A stretch of DNA of 64,000 nucleotides from Clostridia bacterium (GTDB lineage Bacteria; Bacillota; Clostridia; Christensenellales; Aristaeellaceae), in the NCBI GenBank assembly GCA_017534885.1, contig JAFXVR010000027.1, forward strand, positions 57,335 through 121,334, written 5' to 3'. Positions 41,931 through 50,365 of the stretch are shown here, piece by piece (position 1 is the stretch's first letter; each line of letters starts with the position of its first letter). Made by a program: the position numbers and the translations under genes. The notes below the pieces were generated by a model. That model had not been told where the DNA came from. It ran no database searches and worked only from the letters and a program-made list of their open reading frames with translations.

Positions 41931-42368
41931 ATGACAGACCAGAAGCAGGATACCATTGATCGCCTGCTGGAAGCGCCCTGCTGGGTCATCGATTTCCTGC
42001 CGCGCCGGGTTCCGCCGCACAGCGAGGGCCAGTTTTTCGCCGTCGAAAAATACTTCAGCAGCGCGCCCCGCCTGGAAGCCTTCCGGCTGAAGCTGGCGGA
42101 CGTACTGCTGAAGCTCAGCTGTTACTTTGATTTTGAGGTGATCCCCGGCGGGGAGGAAGCTTTCCGCAACCCGCCCCCGGACACGCTGGCCGGGTGGATC
42201 GCCAACCCCCGCCGCACCCTCCTGATTCTCCTGAACAGCGCCCAGTCCCTGATCACCCTCTACCCAGGCGACCTCTGCGCCGCCGTGCACCAGCCGACCG
42301 GGGAGCTGCTGGCCCTGCTCAGGCCTCTCGCCGCGGCCAACGGGCTCTTTGTGTGGAGGGCGGAGTGA
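41931..42368 (+). CDS. Conserved hypothetical protein
   Basis: A 145-residue soluble protein that I do not recognise. It begins MTDQKQDTIDRLLEAPCWVI, then DFLPRRVPPHSEGQFFAVEK, EAFRLKLADVLLKLSCYFDF, and ends in a hydrophobic alpha-beta segment (LLILLNSAQSLITLYPGDL, LLALLRPLAAANGLFVWR). No catalytic motif, signal peptide or membrane helix. AAGGAAGG lies upstream. It is divergent from tag and its stop is 6 bases from the stop of the lipoprotein gene. Codon use resembles the neighbours, so it is probably a real gene. Confidence 0.7.
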   Translation: MTDQKQDTIDRLLEAPCWVIDFLPRRVPPHSEGQFFAVEKYFSSAPRLEAFRLKLADVLLKLSCYFDFEVIPGGEEAFRNPPPDTLAGWIANPRRTLLILLNSAQSLITLYPGDLCAAVHQPTGELLALLRPLAAANGLFVWRAE

Positions 42369-42374
42369 AGGGGC

Positions 42375-43724
42375 TCACTCATTCTCCCTCAGGTTCACCG
42401 CCACGTCCGAGGAGAGGATATACACCTGCCGGTCGGTGGTCACATACAGCTTGATCCAGGCCGTGCGGGGAATCTGCTCCGCCCCCAGGCAGGCCACATC
42501 CAGGGCGTAATCGTGCTTCCCGTACCAGATGGCGTACTCGTAGACCCAGCCGGGGGTCGGGCTGTCCCAGATGACCAGGCCGCCGCTGACGGTGCCCTGC
42601 TGCACATTGCTCTCGTGGTCGTTGCGGCTGAAGAAGATGATGGAGCCGCCCTCGGCCACATAGCGGGACAGGTCGAAGCAGAGGCTGCCATAGCGGTTGA
42701 AGTACACATCGCAGCCGGTGATCCAGCCCCGGGCGATCTCGGTCTGGGTGCTGTCCGTCCGGGCGTCGATGTGCACGCTGGTGCTGCCTAAGGTGATCTT
42801 CCGCCCGGAGCCGTCGAAGTAGTACAGGGTGACCGAAAGCGTCCCGTAGCGGTAGGGGGTGTTGCGCACCCAGATGCTGGCGCCGCTGGCGATGCTCTCA
42901 TTGAAGGAGCTGGTTTCCACCACCTCGCCGTTCATGGTGACCTCATACTTCAGCAGGATCGTCCCGTAGGGTGTCCCGCCCGTCAGCCGCGCATGGAAAT
43001 ACACGGTGTCGCCGACGCGCAGCACGGGCTCGTTGTAATACAGCTCCTGCGGGGAGGTGTTGACGCCCAGGAAATCGAGCTGCCAGGGGTAGTTCGGCAC
43101 CGGCGTGGGCGCCTGGGTGGGCGTGGGGGTCGGCCGGGGCTGCCGGGTTGGCCTGCGGGTGGGCTGCCGGGTGGGCTTCGGCGTGGCGGTGGCCGGCGCG
43201 GGGGTGGTGATCTGGAAGCTCTCCCGATCCGACGGCAGGATGGTCCCGTTATAGCCGATTCTGTAATACTGCCAGGCGGATTCCGGCACGGTCTGCCGCT
43301 GAACGGAGGCCACCCGGGAGGCCTCCCCGTACCAGATGGCAAAGCGGTAGATGACGCCACGGCTGACCGTCTCCGTCAGCCGGTTCCCGGAGGCCGTGTG
43401 CTGCGACCAGCCCGTCTCCCCCCTGCGCTGGCAGCAGAAGAGGGCGATGCCGCTGTCCGGCTGGTAGCTGGACCAGTCGAAGTTCAGCAGCCCGTAGCTG
43501 TCCATGGACAGGTCATAGGTGGAAAGCCATCCGTTGATCAACCCGTTGGCCTTTTCGGCGGGCTGGCTCACCGGCACGGCGGTGGGCACGCTGACGGGAT
43601 TGCCCGTGGTTCGCACGGTGGGCAGGTCGGAGAGCAGCGAAGATACCGCCTTGCAGCCGGTCAATGCCAGCACCCCCAGGCAGAGCAGCGCCAGGGCTGC
43701 CGCCTTGATCCATCTGTTCTTCAT
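42375..43724 (-). CDS. Lipoprotein with a duplicated domain and Thr/Pro linker
   Basis: A 449-residue surface lipoprotein: Lys/Arg start, hydrophobic core and lipobox LALTGC (Cys about residue 24). Two related domains of about 100 residues lie near the N and C termini: the first has NGWLSTYDLSMDSYGLLNFD and YRFAIWYGEAS; the second has RGWITGCDVYFNRYGSLCFD and YEYAIWYGKHD. Between them are a Pro/Thr/Arg-rich linker (about residues 170-208) and a beta-sandwich-like domain (about 215-335). The domain is not one I recognise. Its partner could be a wall or extracellular ligand. Confidence 0.75.
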   Translation of the reverse strand: MKNRWIKAAALALLCLGVLALTGCKAVSSLLSDLPTVRTTGNPVSVPTAVPVSQPAEKANGLINGWLSTYDLSMDSYGLLNFDWSSYQPDSGIALFCCQRRGETGWSQHTASGNRLTETVSRGVIYRFAIWYGEASRVASVQRQTVPESAWQYYRIGYNGTILPSDRESFQITTPAPATATPKPTRQPTRRPTRQPRPTPTPTQAPTPVPNYPWQLDFLGVNTSPQELYYNEPVLRVGDTVYFHARLTGGTPYGTILLKYEVTMNGEVVETSSFNESIASGASIWVRNTPYRYGTLSVTLYYFDGSGRKITLGSTSVHIDARTDSTQTEIARGWITGCDVYFNRYGSLCFDLSRYVAEGGSIIFFSRNDHESNVQQGTVSGGLVIWDSPTPGWVYEYAIWYGKHDYALDVACLGAEQIPRTAWIKLYVTTDRQVYILSSDVAVNLRENE

Positions 43725-43767
43725 GGTTTTTCCTCCTGCATGCGGTTCGGGAAGAGAAAGGAATCAG

Positions 43768-43792
43768 CTGTCATCTATGCAACGAATGACAG
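43768..43792. promoter_or_regulatory. Inverted repeat in the lipoprotein/dehydrogenase divergent region
   Basis: CTGTCAT-N11-ATGACAG, two perfect 7-bp arms, 46 bases upstream of the -35 of the plus-strand promoter and 43 bases upstream of the lipoprotein start. It may be an operator serving either side. Confidence 0.4.
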
Positions 43793-43838
43793 GCCGCCGT
43801 CCTTCCCGGGCAGGGAGCAGAACTTGCGACCCCCTGTC

Positions 43839-43867
43839 TTGTCAATCCCGCCGCGATCCTGTATAAT
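43839..43867 (+). promoter_or_regulatory. Promoter of the sugar oxidation operon
   Basis: TTGTCA (43839-43844), 17-base spacer, consensus TATAAT (43862-43867), 29 bases upstream of the chosen TTG start. Confidence 0.75.
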
Positions 43868-43896
43868 ACACGCAAACAGATGAGGAGGCGTTGGTT

Positions 43897-45111
43897 TTGT
43901 CCGGCATGAAGGCGTTCGGAACATATTTTCAGAATGATCCTGACAAGCCCCTGGTGTACGGCGAGGTCAGCCTGATCAACCCGCCGAGGCAGCGGCTCCG
44001 GGGCGAGCCGAAGAAGGAGGGCATCCTGGTTCACCCGGTGATCGTCGGCTTCTGCGGCACGGATTACGAGCTGATGAACATGGGGCGCAGGGGGCTGCTG
44101 AGACCCAAGTTTCCCGAGGGACAGCGGCGGCTGATCAACGGCCACGAGGGCGTGGTCTGGGTGCCCTCCCAGGAGCGGTTCGCCATCGTGCTGATCCGCG
44201 GCGGGGACAGCCTCGACCCCACCCGCTACACCGAGGATGAGACCTATTTTGAGTACGGCTGCGATCAGGCGGACGGCCTCTTCTGCGACAGCATGTACGT
44301 CAACCCCGACATGCTGCTGGAGATCCCCGGCGGGCACGTGCGGGACGGGAAGATCGACCTGTCCTTCGCCAAGAAGCTGGTGTTCTCGGATCCCTTCTCC
44401 TGCATGCTCTTTCAGCTGGAGCGCATGGAAGACCTGGGGAGCGCCCACTGGTTCCGCCAGACGGCGCGGCGGCACGGCTGCGGCCTGGAGGAGGCGCGGG
44501 CGCTCGCGGCGGACGAGATTTTTGAGCGGACGGTCATCTTCGGCCTGGGCACCACGGGCATGTTCATCGGCGACATCATCCGCCAGGCGCACCCGGAGGC
44601 CGGCATCGTGTTTGTGGCCCGGAGCCCGGAGGACAGCCCCAAGGTACTCTTCGCCCTGCGGCACACCGGCGCGAAGTACGTCCGGAGCGCTTTTGACACC
44701 AACGAGGCCCTGGCGGAGGCGATCATCGATGCTTCCGGCGGGCGGGCGACCACCTTCATCGGCGTCAGCGGCTCCGGCGTGGAGCATGAAATCGCCTTCC
44801 GGCACCGGGTGCTGGGCTGCAACGGCCTGTACAACAGCTTCTCCCTGGGTCCGAAGATCACCCTCGATACCATGCCCTTTGGCTTTGAGAATCACCTGCT
44901 CTTCGGCTCCATCAATTTCCGGCAGGATCACATGGAGAAGGCCATCCGGATGCTGGCGGAGAGCGAGTATGACCGGATTGTGGAGCTGATTGATCGGGAC
45001 GAGTTCACCGCCGATCCCATCAGCGCCTATGAAAACAAAATCTACTGCAAGAACGCCCCGATGAAAACCGCCGTGATCTGGGATCCGGCGCGGATCGACA
45101 CGAGCCGCTGA
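43897..45111 (+). CDS. Glucose/galactose dehydrogenase-like MDR oxidoreductase
   Basis: A 404-residue zinc-type medium-chain dehydrogenase. A TTG start at 43897 has AGGAGG at good spacing; the first ATG (43906) is too far away. Marks: HPVIVGFCGTDYELMNMG (catalytic Cys in GFCGTD), INGHEGVV (ligand His-Glu), and the nucleotide-binding segment VIFGLGTTGMFIGDIIRQA. The C-terminal part resembles the glucose dehydrogenase C-terminal family. It probably oxidises an aldose to a lactone with NAD(P)+. First gene of an operon with a second dehydrogenase, a lactonase-like amidohydrolase and a GH31 enzyme. Confidence 0.85.
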   Translation: MSGMKAFGTYFQNDPDKPLVYGEVSLINPPRQRLRGEPKKEGILVHPVIVGFCGTDYELMNMGRRGLLRPKFPEGQRRLINGHEGVVWVPSQERFAIVLIRGGDSLDPTRYTEDETYFEYGCDQADGLFCDSMYVNPDMLLEIPGGHVRDGKIDLSFAKKLVFSDPFSCMLFQLERMEDLGSAHWFRQTARRHGCGLEEARALAADEIFERTVIFGLGTTGMFIGDIIRQAHPEAGIVFVARSPEDSPKVLFALRHTGAKYVRSAFDTNEALAEAIIDASGGRATTFIGVSGSGVEHEIAFRHRVLGCNGLYNSFSLGPKITLDTMPFGFENHLLFGSINFRQDHMEKAIRMLAESEYDRIVELIDRDEFTADPISAYENKIYCKNAPMKTAVIWDPARIDTSR

Positions 45112-45123
45112 GGAGGAAGCGCC

Positions 45124-46149
45124 ATGAAAGCGATATCCATCGTCAAGCCTTATGAAATCGATATCCGGGAGGTGCCAACGCCTCAGCCGAAGGCGGGGGA
45201 AGCGCTGCTGAAGGTGCTGTACTGCGGCATCTGCGGCGCGGACGTGGCCAGCTTTACAGGCAACCAGCCCTTCACCACCTATCCCCGGATCCCCGGGCAC
45301 GAGTTCTCCGCCCAGATCGTCTCGGTGCCGGAGAACAGCCGGGGGCTCAAAGCCGGCGACCTGGTGACCTGCAACCCGTACTTCAACTGCGGCCATTGCT
45401 ACGCCTGCCAGAAGGGCCTGGTCAACGCCTGCGAGGACAACCAGACCATGGGCGTGCAGCGGGACGGCGCCTTCTGCGAGTACATCTGCATGCCCCTGGA
45501 GCGGATCATCCCCGGCGGCAGCCTCACGGCGCGGCAGCTGGCCCTGATCGAGCCCTTCTCCATCAGCCAGCACGCCCTGAGCCGGTGCGCGGTAAAGCCA
45601 GGCGACAAGGCGCTGGTGGTGGGCGCAGGGCCCATCGGCCTCTTCGCCCTGCTGGCGGCCAAAGCCAAAGGCGCGGAGGTGACCGTCAGCGACCTGCTGG
45701 CGGGACGGCTGGAGAAGGCGCGGCGCTTCGGCGCGGATCACGTGGTGCAGGCCGGCACGGAGGGGGCGGACGCGCTCCTTCAGGAGATCTGCGGAGGCCA
45801 CGGCTTTGACCTATGCGTGGATGCCTGCGGCCGGTCCGAAACCTTCCTGAAGTGCATTGAGCAGGCCTGCCACGGCGCGTCCCTGATCCTCATCGGCAAC
45901 GGCAAGACGGAGACCACCTTTCTGCACTCCATCCTGCTGAAGAAGGAGCTGAACGTGTACGGCAGCCGGAACGCCTTCACGGCGGACTTCGAGTCCCTGA
46001 TCAGGCTGATCGGCGAGGGCGGCGTGCAGGCCGAGGAAATGATCAGCGCCGTGTACGATTATCCGGACGCGGCCTCGGCCTTCGACGCCCTGACCCACAA
46101 CGACGGAAGCCTGGAAAAGGTGCTCCTGCGCTTCAGCGATCCGGAATAA
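45124..46149 (+). CDS. Zinc-dependent sugar alcohol dehydrogenase (MDR, sorbitol/galactitol type)
   Basis: A 341-residue dehydrogenase. Catalytic zinc site: YCGICGADVAS and GHEFSAQI; structural zinc site with four Cys in NCGHCYACQKGLVNAC; cofactor site VVGAGPIGLFALLAAKAKGA. This is the threonine/sorbitol dehydrogenase subfamily, which oxidises secondary alcohols of polyols or phosphorylated polyols. The start is 12 bases after the upstream stop with GAGGAGG. Together with the first dehydrogenase it suggests stepwise oxidation of a sugar or sugar acid. Confidence 0.9.
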   Translation: MKAISIVKPYEIDIREVPTPQPKAGEALLKVLYCGICGADVASFTGNQPFTTYPRIPGHEFSAQIVSVPENSRGLKAGDLVTCNPYFNCGHCYACQKGLVNACEDNQTMGVQRDGAFCEYICMPLERIIPGGSLTARQLALIEPFSISQHALSRCAVKPGDKALVVGAGPIGLFALLAAKAKGAEVTVSDLLAGRLEKARRFGADHVVQAGTEGADALLQEICGGHGFDLCVDACGRSETFLKCIEQACHGASLILIGNGKTETTFLHSILLKKELNVYGSRNAFTADFESLIRLIGEGGVQAEEMISAVYDYPDAASAFDALTHNDGSLEKVLLRFSDPE

Positions 46150-46167
46150 AGACAGGAGGGATGCGGC

Positions 46168-47037
46168 ATGATCGACGCGCACGCCCATTTGTGGCTTGTC
46201 CAGCGCGGCCTGGTGGACGGCCTGCCGGTCTATTCCTTAGGCGGCGGGCGCAGCCAGTTCGGCGCGGAGGTGCGGCAGATGCTTCCGCCAGCCATGACCG
46301 ACGGGGTCAACAGCGCGGAACGCTTCCTGGCGCACATGGATTTCTCCCGGGTGGGAGGCGCGGTCATTACCCAGGAGATCATCGACGGCAATCAGGACGA
46401 ATACCTGCGGCAGGTGCGGAAGGACTATCCCGACCGCTTCCGGGTCTGCGCCCTCTATGAGGAAAAGGGCGTGCCGGACACGGAGGGTCTGGACGGCATC
46501 AAGATCTGCGGCGGAAGGCTGAAGGATCAGGAGCTGACGCATCACGCCGCCGTGTTTGAGGCGGCCAGCCGCCGGGGGATGTTCGTGGGCATCGACATGG
46601 CGGACGGCGACCGGCAGACCGGCGCTCTGCGGGAGCTGGCTCAGCAGTACCCCGATCTCCGCATCGCCATCGGCCATTTCGGCATGGTGACGCGGCCGGG
46701 CTGGCTGGAGCAGATTCGCCTCGCCCGCCTGCCCAACGTCCGGGTCGAGTCCGGCGGCATCACCTGGCTTTTCAACAGCGAATACTATCCCTACCCCTCC
46801 GCTGTCCGGGCGATCCTGGAGGCGCGGGACGAGGCGGGCATCGACAAGCTGATGTGGGGCTCGGACTATCCCCGCACCATGACCGCCATCACCTACAAGA
46901 TGAGCTGGGATTTCATCCAGAAGTCTCCCCTGCTGACCGATACGGAAAAGCAGCGCTTCTTCCACGACAACGCGCACGCCTTCTATCGCTTCGGCGAACT
47001 GCCCGAGCTGCCGGAGATCCATCACATGGCGGAGTGA
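46168..47037 (+). CDS. Amidohydrolase_2 family protein, sugar lactonase-like
   Basis: A 289-residue metal-dependent barrel hydrolase with IDAHAHLWLVQ (metal-binding His5, His7), IAIGHFGMVTRPGW (His) and LMWGSDYPRTM (Asp). Amidohydrolase_2 members include L-fucono- and L-rhamnono-lactonases and decarboxylases. The operon position after an aldose dehydrogenase supports lactone hydrolysis. GGAGG lies 8 bases upstream. Confidence 0.85.
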   Translation: MIDAHAHLWLVQRGLVDGLPVYSLGGGRSQFGAEVRQMLPPAMTDGVNSAERFLAHMDFSRVGGAVITQEIIDGNQDEYLRQVRKDYPDRFRVCALYEEKGVPDTEGLDGIKICGGRLKDQELTHHAAVFEAASRRGMFVGIDMADGDRQTGALRELAQQYPDLRIAIGHFGMVTRPGWLEQIRLARLPNVRVESGGITWLFNSEYYPYPSAVRAILEARDEAGIDKLMWGSDYPRTMTAITYKMSWDFIQKSPLLTDTEKQRFFHDNAHAFYRFGELPELPEIHHMAE

Positions 47038-47090
47038 ACCTTCCTCCGCCGGAGCTTCCCCTCTCCCGCTGAAAAACAAGGAGCGCCCCC

Positions 47091-49496
47091 ATGATGTATG
47101 AGATGACCGCTTCCGGCGCCTGCGTGTTTTCGCTGCCCCAGCCGGACAGCCAGACCCTGCGTCTCCGCGTCACCGCCCTCGCCTGCGGGGCCGTGCGCGT
47201 CACCCGCACCCTGCGGGAGGCCTTCCTGCCCGACGCCGGGGACACGATTGTTGACCGGACAGCCAGGCCCTGCGCTGTGGCCGAGGCGGAGGACGCCTTC
47301 ACCGTGGACTGCGGCGGCCTCTGCCTGCGGGTGAGCAAGCCAACCGGCGCCATCACCTTTCAGGATGAGGCTGGCCGTGCGCTCCTCCGCGAAAACGAAA
47401 AGCGACCCTGCCAGATGGCCGAGACGCCGGTAATGATGAACCGCTTCCATGAGGATGGGGAGATCGCCTGGACAAAGAGCGCGGACGGGCTGCGGGCCTC
47501 CAGCCGGGATTACGAGACCTATGAGGCGCGCAGGGCGTACACCTGCCGGCTCTCCCTGGATTTCGACGAAGACGAGGGGCTCTACGGCCTGGGCTCCCAC
47601 GAGGAGGGTTTTGCTAACCTGCGGGGCAAAAGCCGCGACCTGTATCAGCACAACCTGAAGGCCGTGGTACCCGTGCTGGTGTCCACCAGGGGCTGGGGGC
47701 TGCTCTTTGATCTGGGCTGCCTGATGGCCTTCCGCGACGACGCGGAGGGCTCTTACCTTTGGGCGGACTGCGCTGACGAGATGGACTGTTATTTCCTCAG
47801 CGGCGGCTATGCCTCGGTCTGCCGCCAGTACGCCGATCTGACCGGCCACGCCCCGCTGCTGCCCCGGTATGCCTTCGGCTATGTGCAGTCCAAGGAGCGC
47901 TATCGGGACGCGGAGGAGCTGATCGGCGTGGTGCAGGAATACCGCCGCCGTCAGGTGCCCCTGGATCTGATCGTGCTCGACTGGCAGTCCTGGCCCGAAG
48001 GCCAGTGGGGCTGGAAGGTCTTTGACGAAAGCCGCTTCCCGGACCCGCAGCATCTCACCGACACCCTGCACCGCCTGGGCGCGAAGCTGATGATCTCCAT
48101 CTGGCCCTCCATGCAGGGGGAGTGGAATGAGAACCGCCGGGAGATGCTGGAAAACGGCTGCATGCTGGGCAACCGCGCCATCTACAACGCCTTTGACGAA
48201 AAAGCCCGCGCCCTGTACTGGAAGCAGGCCGACGAGGGCCTGTTCCGCCACGGCGTGGACGCCTGGTGGTGCGACTGCTCCGAGCCCTTTGAGGCGGACT
48301 GGCACGGCGCCCTGAAGCCCGAGCCCTTTGAGCGGGTGCGGGTCAACACGGAGGAAGCGAAGAAATACCTGGATCCCGGCAAAATCAGCCTGTACAGCCT
48401 GTATCACGCCATGGGCGTCTATCAGGGCCAGCGGAAGACGACCGACCGGAAGCGCGTGCTGAACCTGACCCGCTCCTCCTGGGCCGGACAGCACCGGTAT
48501 GCTGCGGTCACCTGGTCCGGGGATATCTCCGCCTCCTGGGAAGCCCTGCGCCGGCAGGTGCCGGAGGGGCTGAACTTCATGGCCACGGGCGAGGCCTGGT
48601 GGACCACCGACGCGGGCGCCTTCTTCACTTCGGATTGCGGCGGCGCCTGGTTCGGCGCGGGTGAATTCCCCGGCGGCGCGGACGATCCGGGCTACCGGGA
48701 GCTCTTTGTGCGCTGGATGCAGTACGCCGCCTTTCTGCCCATGATGCGGGCCCACGGCACCGGCACGCCCCGGGAGATCTGGCGCTTTGGGGAGAAGGGC
48801 GAGCCCTGGTACGACGCGCTGGAGAAGATTATCCGGCTGCGCAGCACGCTGGTGCCCTATCTGTATTCCTTAGCCGCGGAATACGCCCGCAGCGGCCTGC
48901 CGCCGGTGCGCGTTCCCGCGCTGATGTTCCCCGGGGACGCCAGACTGCGCGCTGTCGACAGCGAGATGCTCCTGGGCGATCTGCTGGTCAGACCCGTGAC
49001 CCGCCCCATGACCTGGCTGCCGGAGAACCGCAGGCTGGACCCTGTGGACGACACGGTTGACGTATACCTTCCCGCCGGAACGGACTGGTACGATTTGGAG
49101 ACCGGGGAGCGGCACACAGGCGGCCAGACCCTCCGCGTCCGCGCTCCCATCGAAAAGATCCCCGTCTTCGTCCGCGCCGGCGGCATGGTTCCGCTGGGCT
49201 CCGTCCGGCAGTATGTGGACGAGCTCCCCCAGCCACCGCTGACGGTAACCGTCTTCCCCGGCGCGGACGGATCCTTCGTCCTGTACGACGACGCCGGAGA
49301 CGGGTACAGCTATGAGCAGGGCGAGTGCGCCCGCATCACTCTCACCTGGCGCGACCAGGCGCGGGAGCTGACCCTCTCCGCCCGGGAAGGCCGCTGGCCC
49401 GGCATGGCCGAAGCGCAGACATTCCGCCTCCGCCCCGCGGGAGGGGAAGAGCAGGTTCTGCTGTATACCGGCGAGGAGGTCACGGTGCGGCTGTGA
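47091..49496 (+). CDS. GH31 alpha-glycosidase (alpha-xylosidase/alpha-glucosidase type), intracellular
   Basis: An 801-residue enzyme without signal peptide. An N-terminal beta-sandwich (residues about 1-245; GLYGLGSHEEGFANLRGK) precedes the barrel with YAFGYVQSKERYRDAEEL, DLIVLDWQSWPEGQWGW, DAWWCDCSEPFEADW (nucleophile Asp in CDCSEP) and AAVTWSGDISASWEAL (acid/base Asp). C-terminal beta domains follow (VFVRAGGMVPLG). GH31 enzymes remove alpha-linked glucose or xylose. It is the last gene of the sugar oxidation operon and could release the sugar that the dehydrogenases oxidise. Confidence 0.93.
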   Translation: MMYEMTASGACVFSLPQPDSQTLRLRVTALACGAVRVTRTLREAFLPDAGDTIVDRTARPCAVAEAEDAFTVDCGGLCLRVSKPTGAITFQDEAGRALLRENEKRPCQMAETPVMMNRFHEDGEIAWTKSADGLRASSRDYETYEARRAYTCRLSLDFDEDEGLYGLGSHEEGFANLRGKSRDLYQHNLKAVVPVLVSTRGWGLLFDLGCLMAFRDDAEGSYLWADCADEMDCYFLSGGYASVCRQYADLTGHAPLLPRYAFGYVQSKERYRDAEELIGVVQEYRRRQVPLDLIVLDWQSWPEGQWGWKVFDESRFPDPQHLTDTLHRLGAKLMISIWPSMQGEWNENRREMLENGCMLGNRAIYNAFDEKARALYWKQADEGLFRHGVDAWWCDCSEPFEADWHGALKPEPFERVRVNTEEAKKYLDPGKISLYSLYHAMGVYQGQRKTTDRKRVLNLTRSSWAGQHRYAAVTWSGDISASWEALRRQVPEGLNFMATGEAWWTTDAGAFFTSDCGGAWFGAGEFPGGADDPGYRELFVRWMQYAAFLPMMRAHGTGTPREIWRFGEKGEPWYDALEKIIRLRSTLVPYLYSLAAEYARSGLPPVRVPALMFPGDARLRAVDSEMLLGDLLVRPVTRPMTWLPENRRLDPVDDTVDVYLPAGTDWYDLETGERHTGGQTLRVRAPIEKIPVFVRAGGMVPLGSVRQYVDELPQPPLTVTVFPGADGSFVLYDDAGDGYSYEQGECARITLTWRDQARELTLSAREGRWPGMAEAQTFRLRPAGGEEQVLLYTGEEVTVRL

Positions 49497-49547
49497 GGGC
49501 TTCACTCTGTCCTGCCGCTGACCCATGATCAGCCGCTCGCCTGCTCC

Positions 49548-49622
49548 CTATGAATCCTCCCCAACCCGGCACACGCTGGGATCGGGGTTGAAGCCCCGGA
49601 TGATGGGATTGCGGCAGATCAC
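49548..49622 (-). pseudogene. 5' relic of a GH43 beta-xylosidase gene
   Basis: A 24-codon frame starting GTG at 49622 and ending TAG at 49550-49548. Its peptide contains NPIIRGFNPDPSVCRVGED, which is the conserved N terminus of GH43 beta-xylosidases (NPILxGFNPDPSxxRVGxD), including the general-base Asp. GGAGG lies just upstream. The frame stops where Tyr-Tyr-Ile would follow, and the remaining 50 bases to the end of the GH31 gene show no GH43 sequence. The start overlaps the stop of the upstream gene by 4 bases (GTGA). I read it as the remains of a deleted gene. Confidence 0.72.
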
Positions 49623-50365
49623 GGACGCTCCTCCTTCTTTCTGGCCAGCCAGCCCCGGAACAGCCCGCCCCCAAAGAGCGAGATGATCACAAAGAAGATG
49701 TCCGCGAAGAGGATGAAGAGGAAGGAAGGCACCAGGATGCGCGTGTACTTCTTCCCGCAGGCAGCGCCCCTGCGGATGGCCATGCCCATGCGCGCGAGGT
49801 AAAAGAGCACGCCCGCGTTGAAGAAGAGCAGCAGCGCCGCGTTCATCCCAAAGTTGACCCAGGCGTCCTCCGGGAAGAAATTGCCGGTATTGGCCACGCT
49901 CTGCACGATATTGAGCGCCAGCAGACCGATATCCACAAAGAACAGGATGCGGGTGACGTTGAGCATCACGCCGCCGCCGATGCCGACGCCGCCGCCCCAT
50001 TCCAATCCGGCGCGGTCGCAGAAGCGCTCGAACTGCTGCATCAGCGGCTCGTTCTGCCGTCCCTCGATAAAGCCGTTGTTGGCGACGCAGTAGAGGCTGA
50101 GGTGCAGATCATTCGCCCGGCAGTACGCCTCCATCTCCTCCATGAAGCGCAGCACGTGGGAGGGAATGCCGTCCACATAGAGCGGGAGGCCGAAGACCAC
50201 CGCCTGCGCGTCCTTCAGCTGAGCCAGGATGCGGGCGTGATCCGCCGGGGTGCGCAGCTTTTCATTCACCTTCTCCCCGCCGATGAACAGGCGCTGCAGG
50301 AAGAGGAAGTAGGAGGAGGCGCAGAAGCGCTTCTTGGGGCTGCAGTTGATGAATACGGTTTTCAT
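49619..50365 (-). CDS. Flavodoxin-like oxidoreductase fused to a C-terminal membrane domain
   Basis: A 248-residue protein. It starts MKTVFINCSPKKRFCASSYF, as NAD(P)H-dependent FMN reductases do, and has AQAVVFGLPLYVDGIPSHVL and LYCVANNGFIEGRQNE of the flavodoxin fold (residues 1-130). Residues about 140-240 hold three or four hydrophobic segments (LNVTRILFFVDIGLLALNIV, NAALLLFFNAGVLFYLA, FLFILFADIFFVIISLFGGG). The flavin domain should face the cytoplasm. It is the third gene of a TetR-controlled set, each overlapping the next by 4 bases. Confidence 0.75.
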   Translation of the reverse strand: MKTVFINCSPKKRFCASSYFLFLQRLFIGGEKVNEKLRTPADHARILAQLKDAQAVVFGLPLYVDGIPSHVLRFMEEMEAYCRANDLHLSLYCVANNGFIEGRQNEPLMQQFERFCDRAGLEWGGGVGIGGGVMLNVTRILFFVDIGLLALNIVQSVANTGNFFPEDAWVNFGMNAALLLFFNAGVLFYLARMGMAIRRGAACGKKYTRILVPSFLFILFADIFFVIISLFGGGLFRGWLARKKEERP

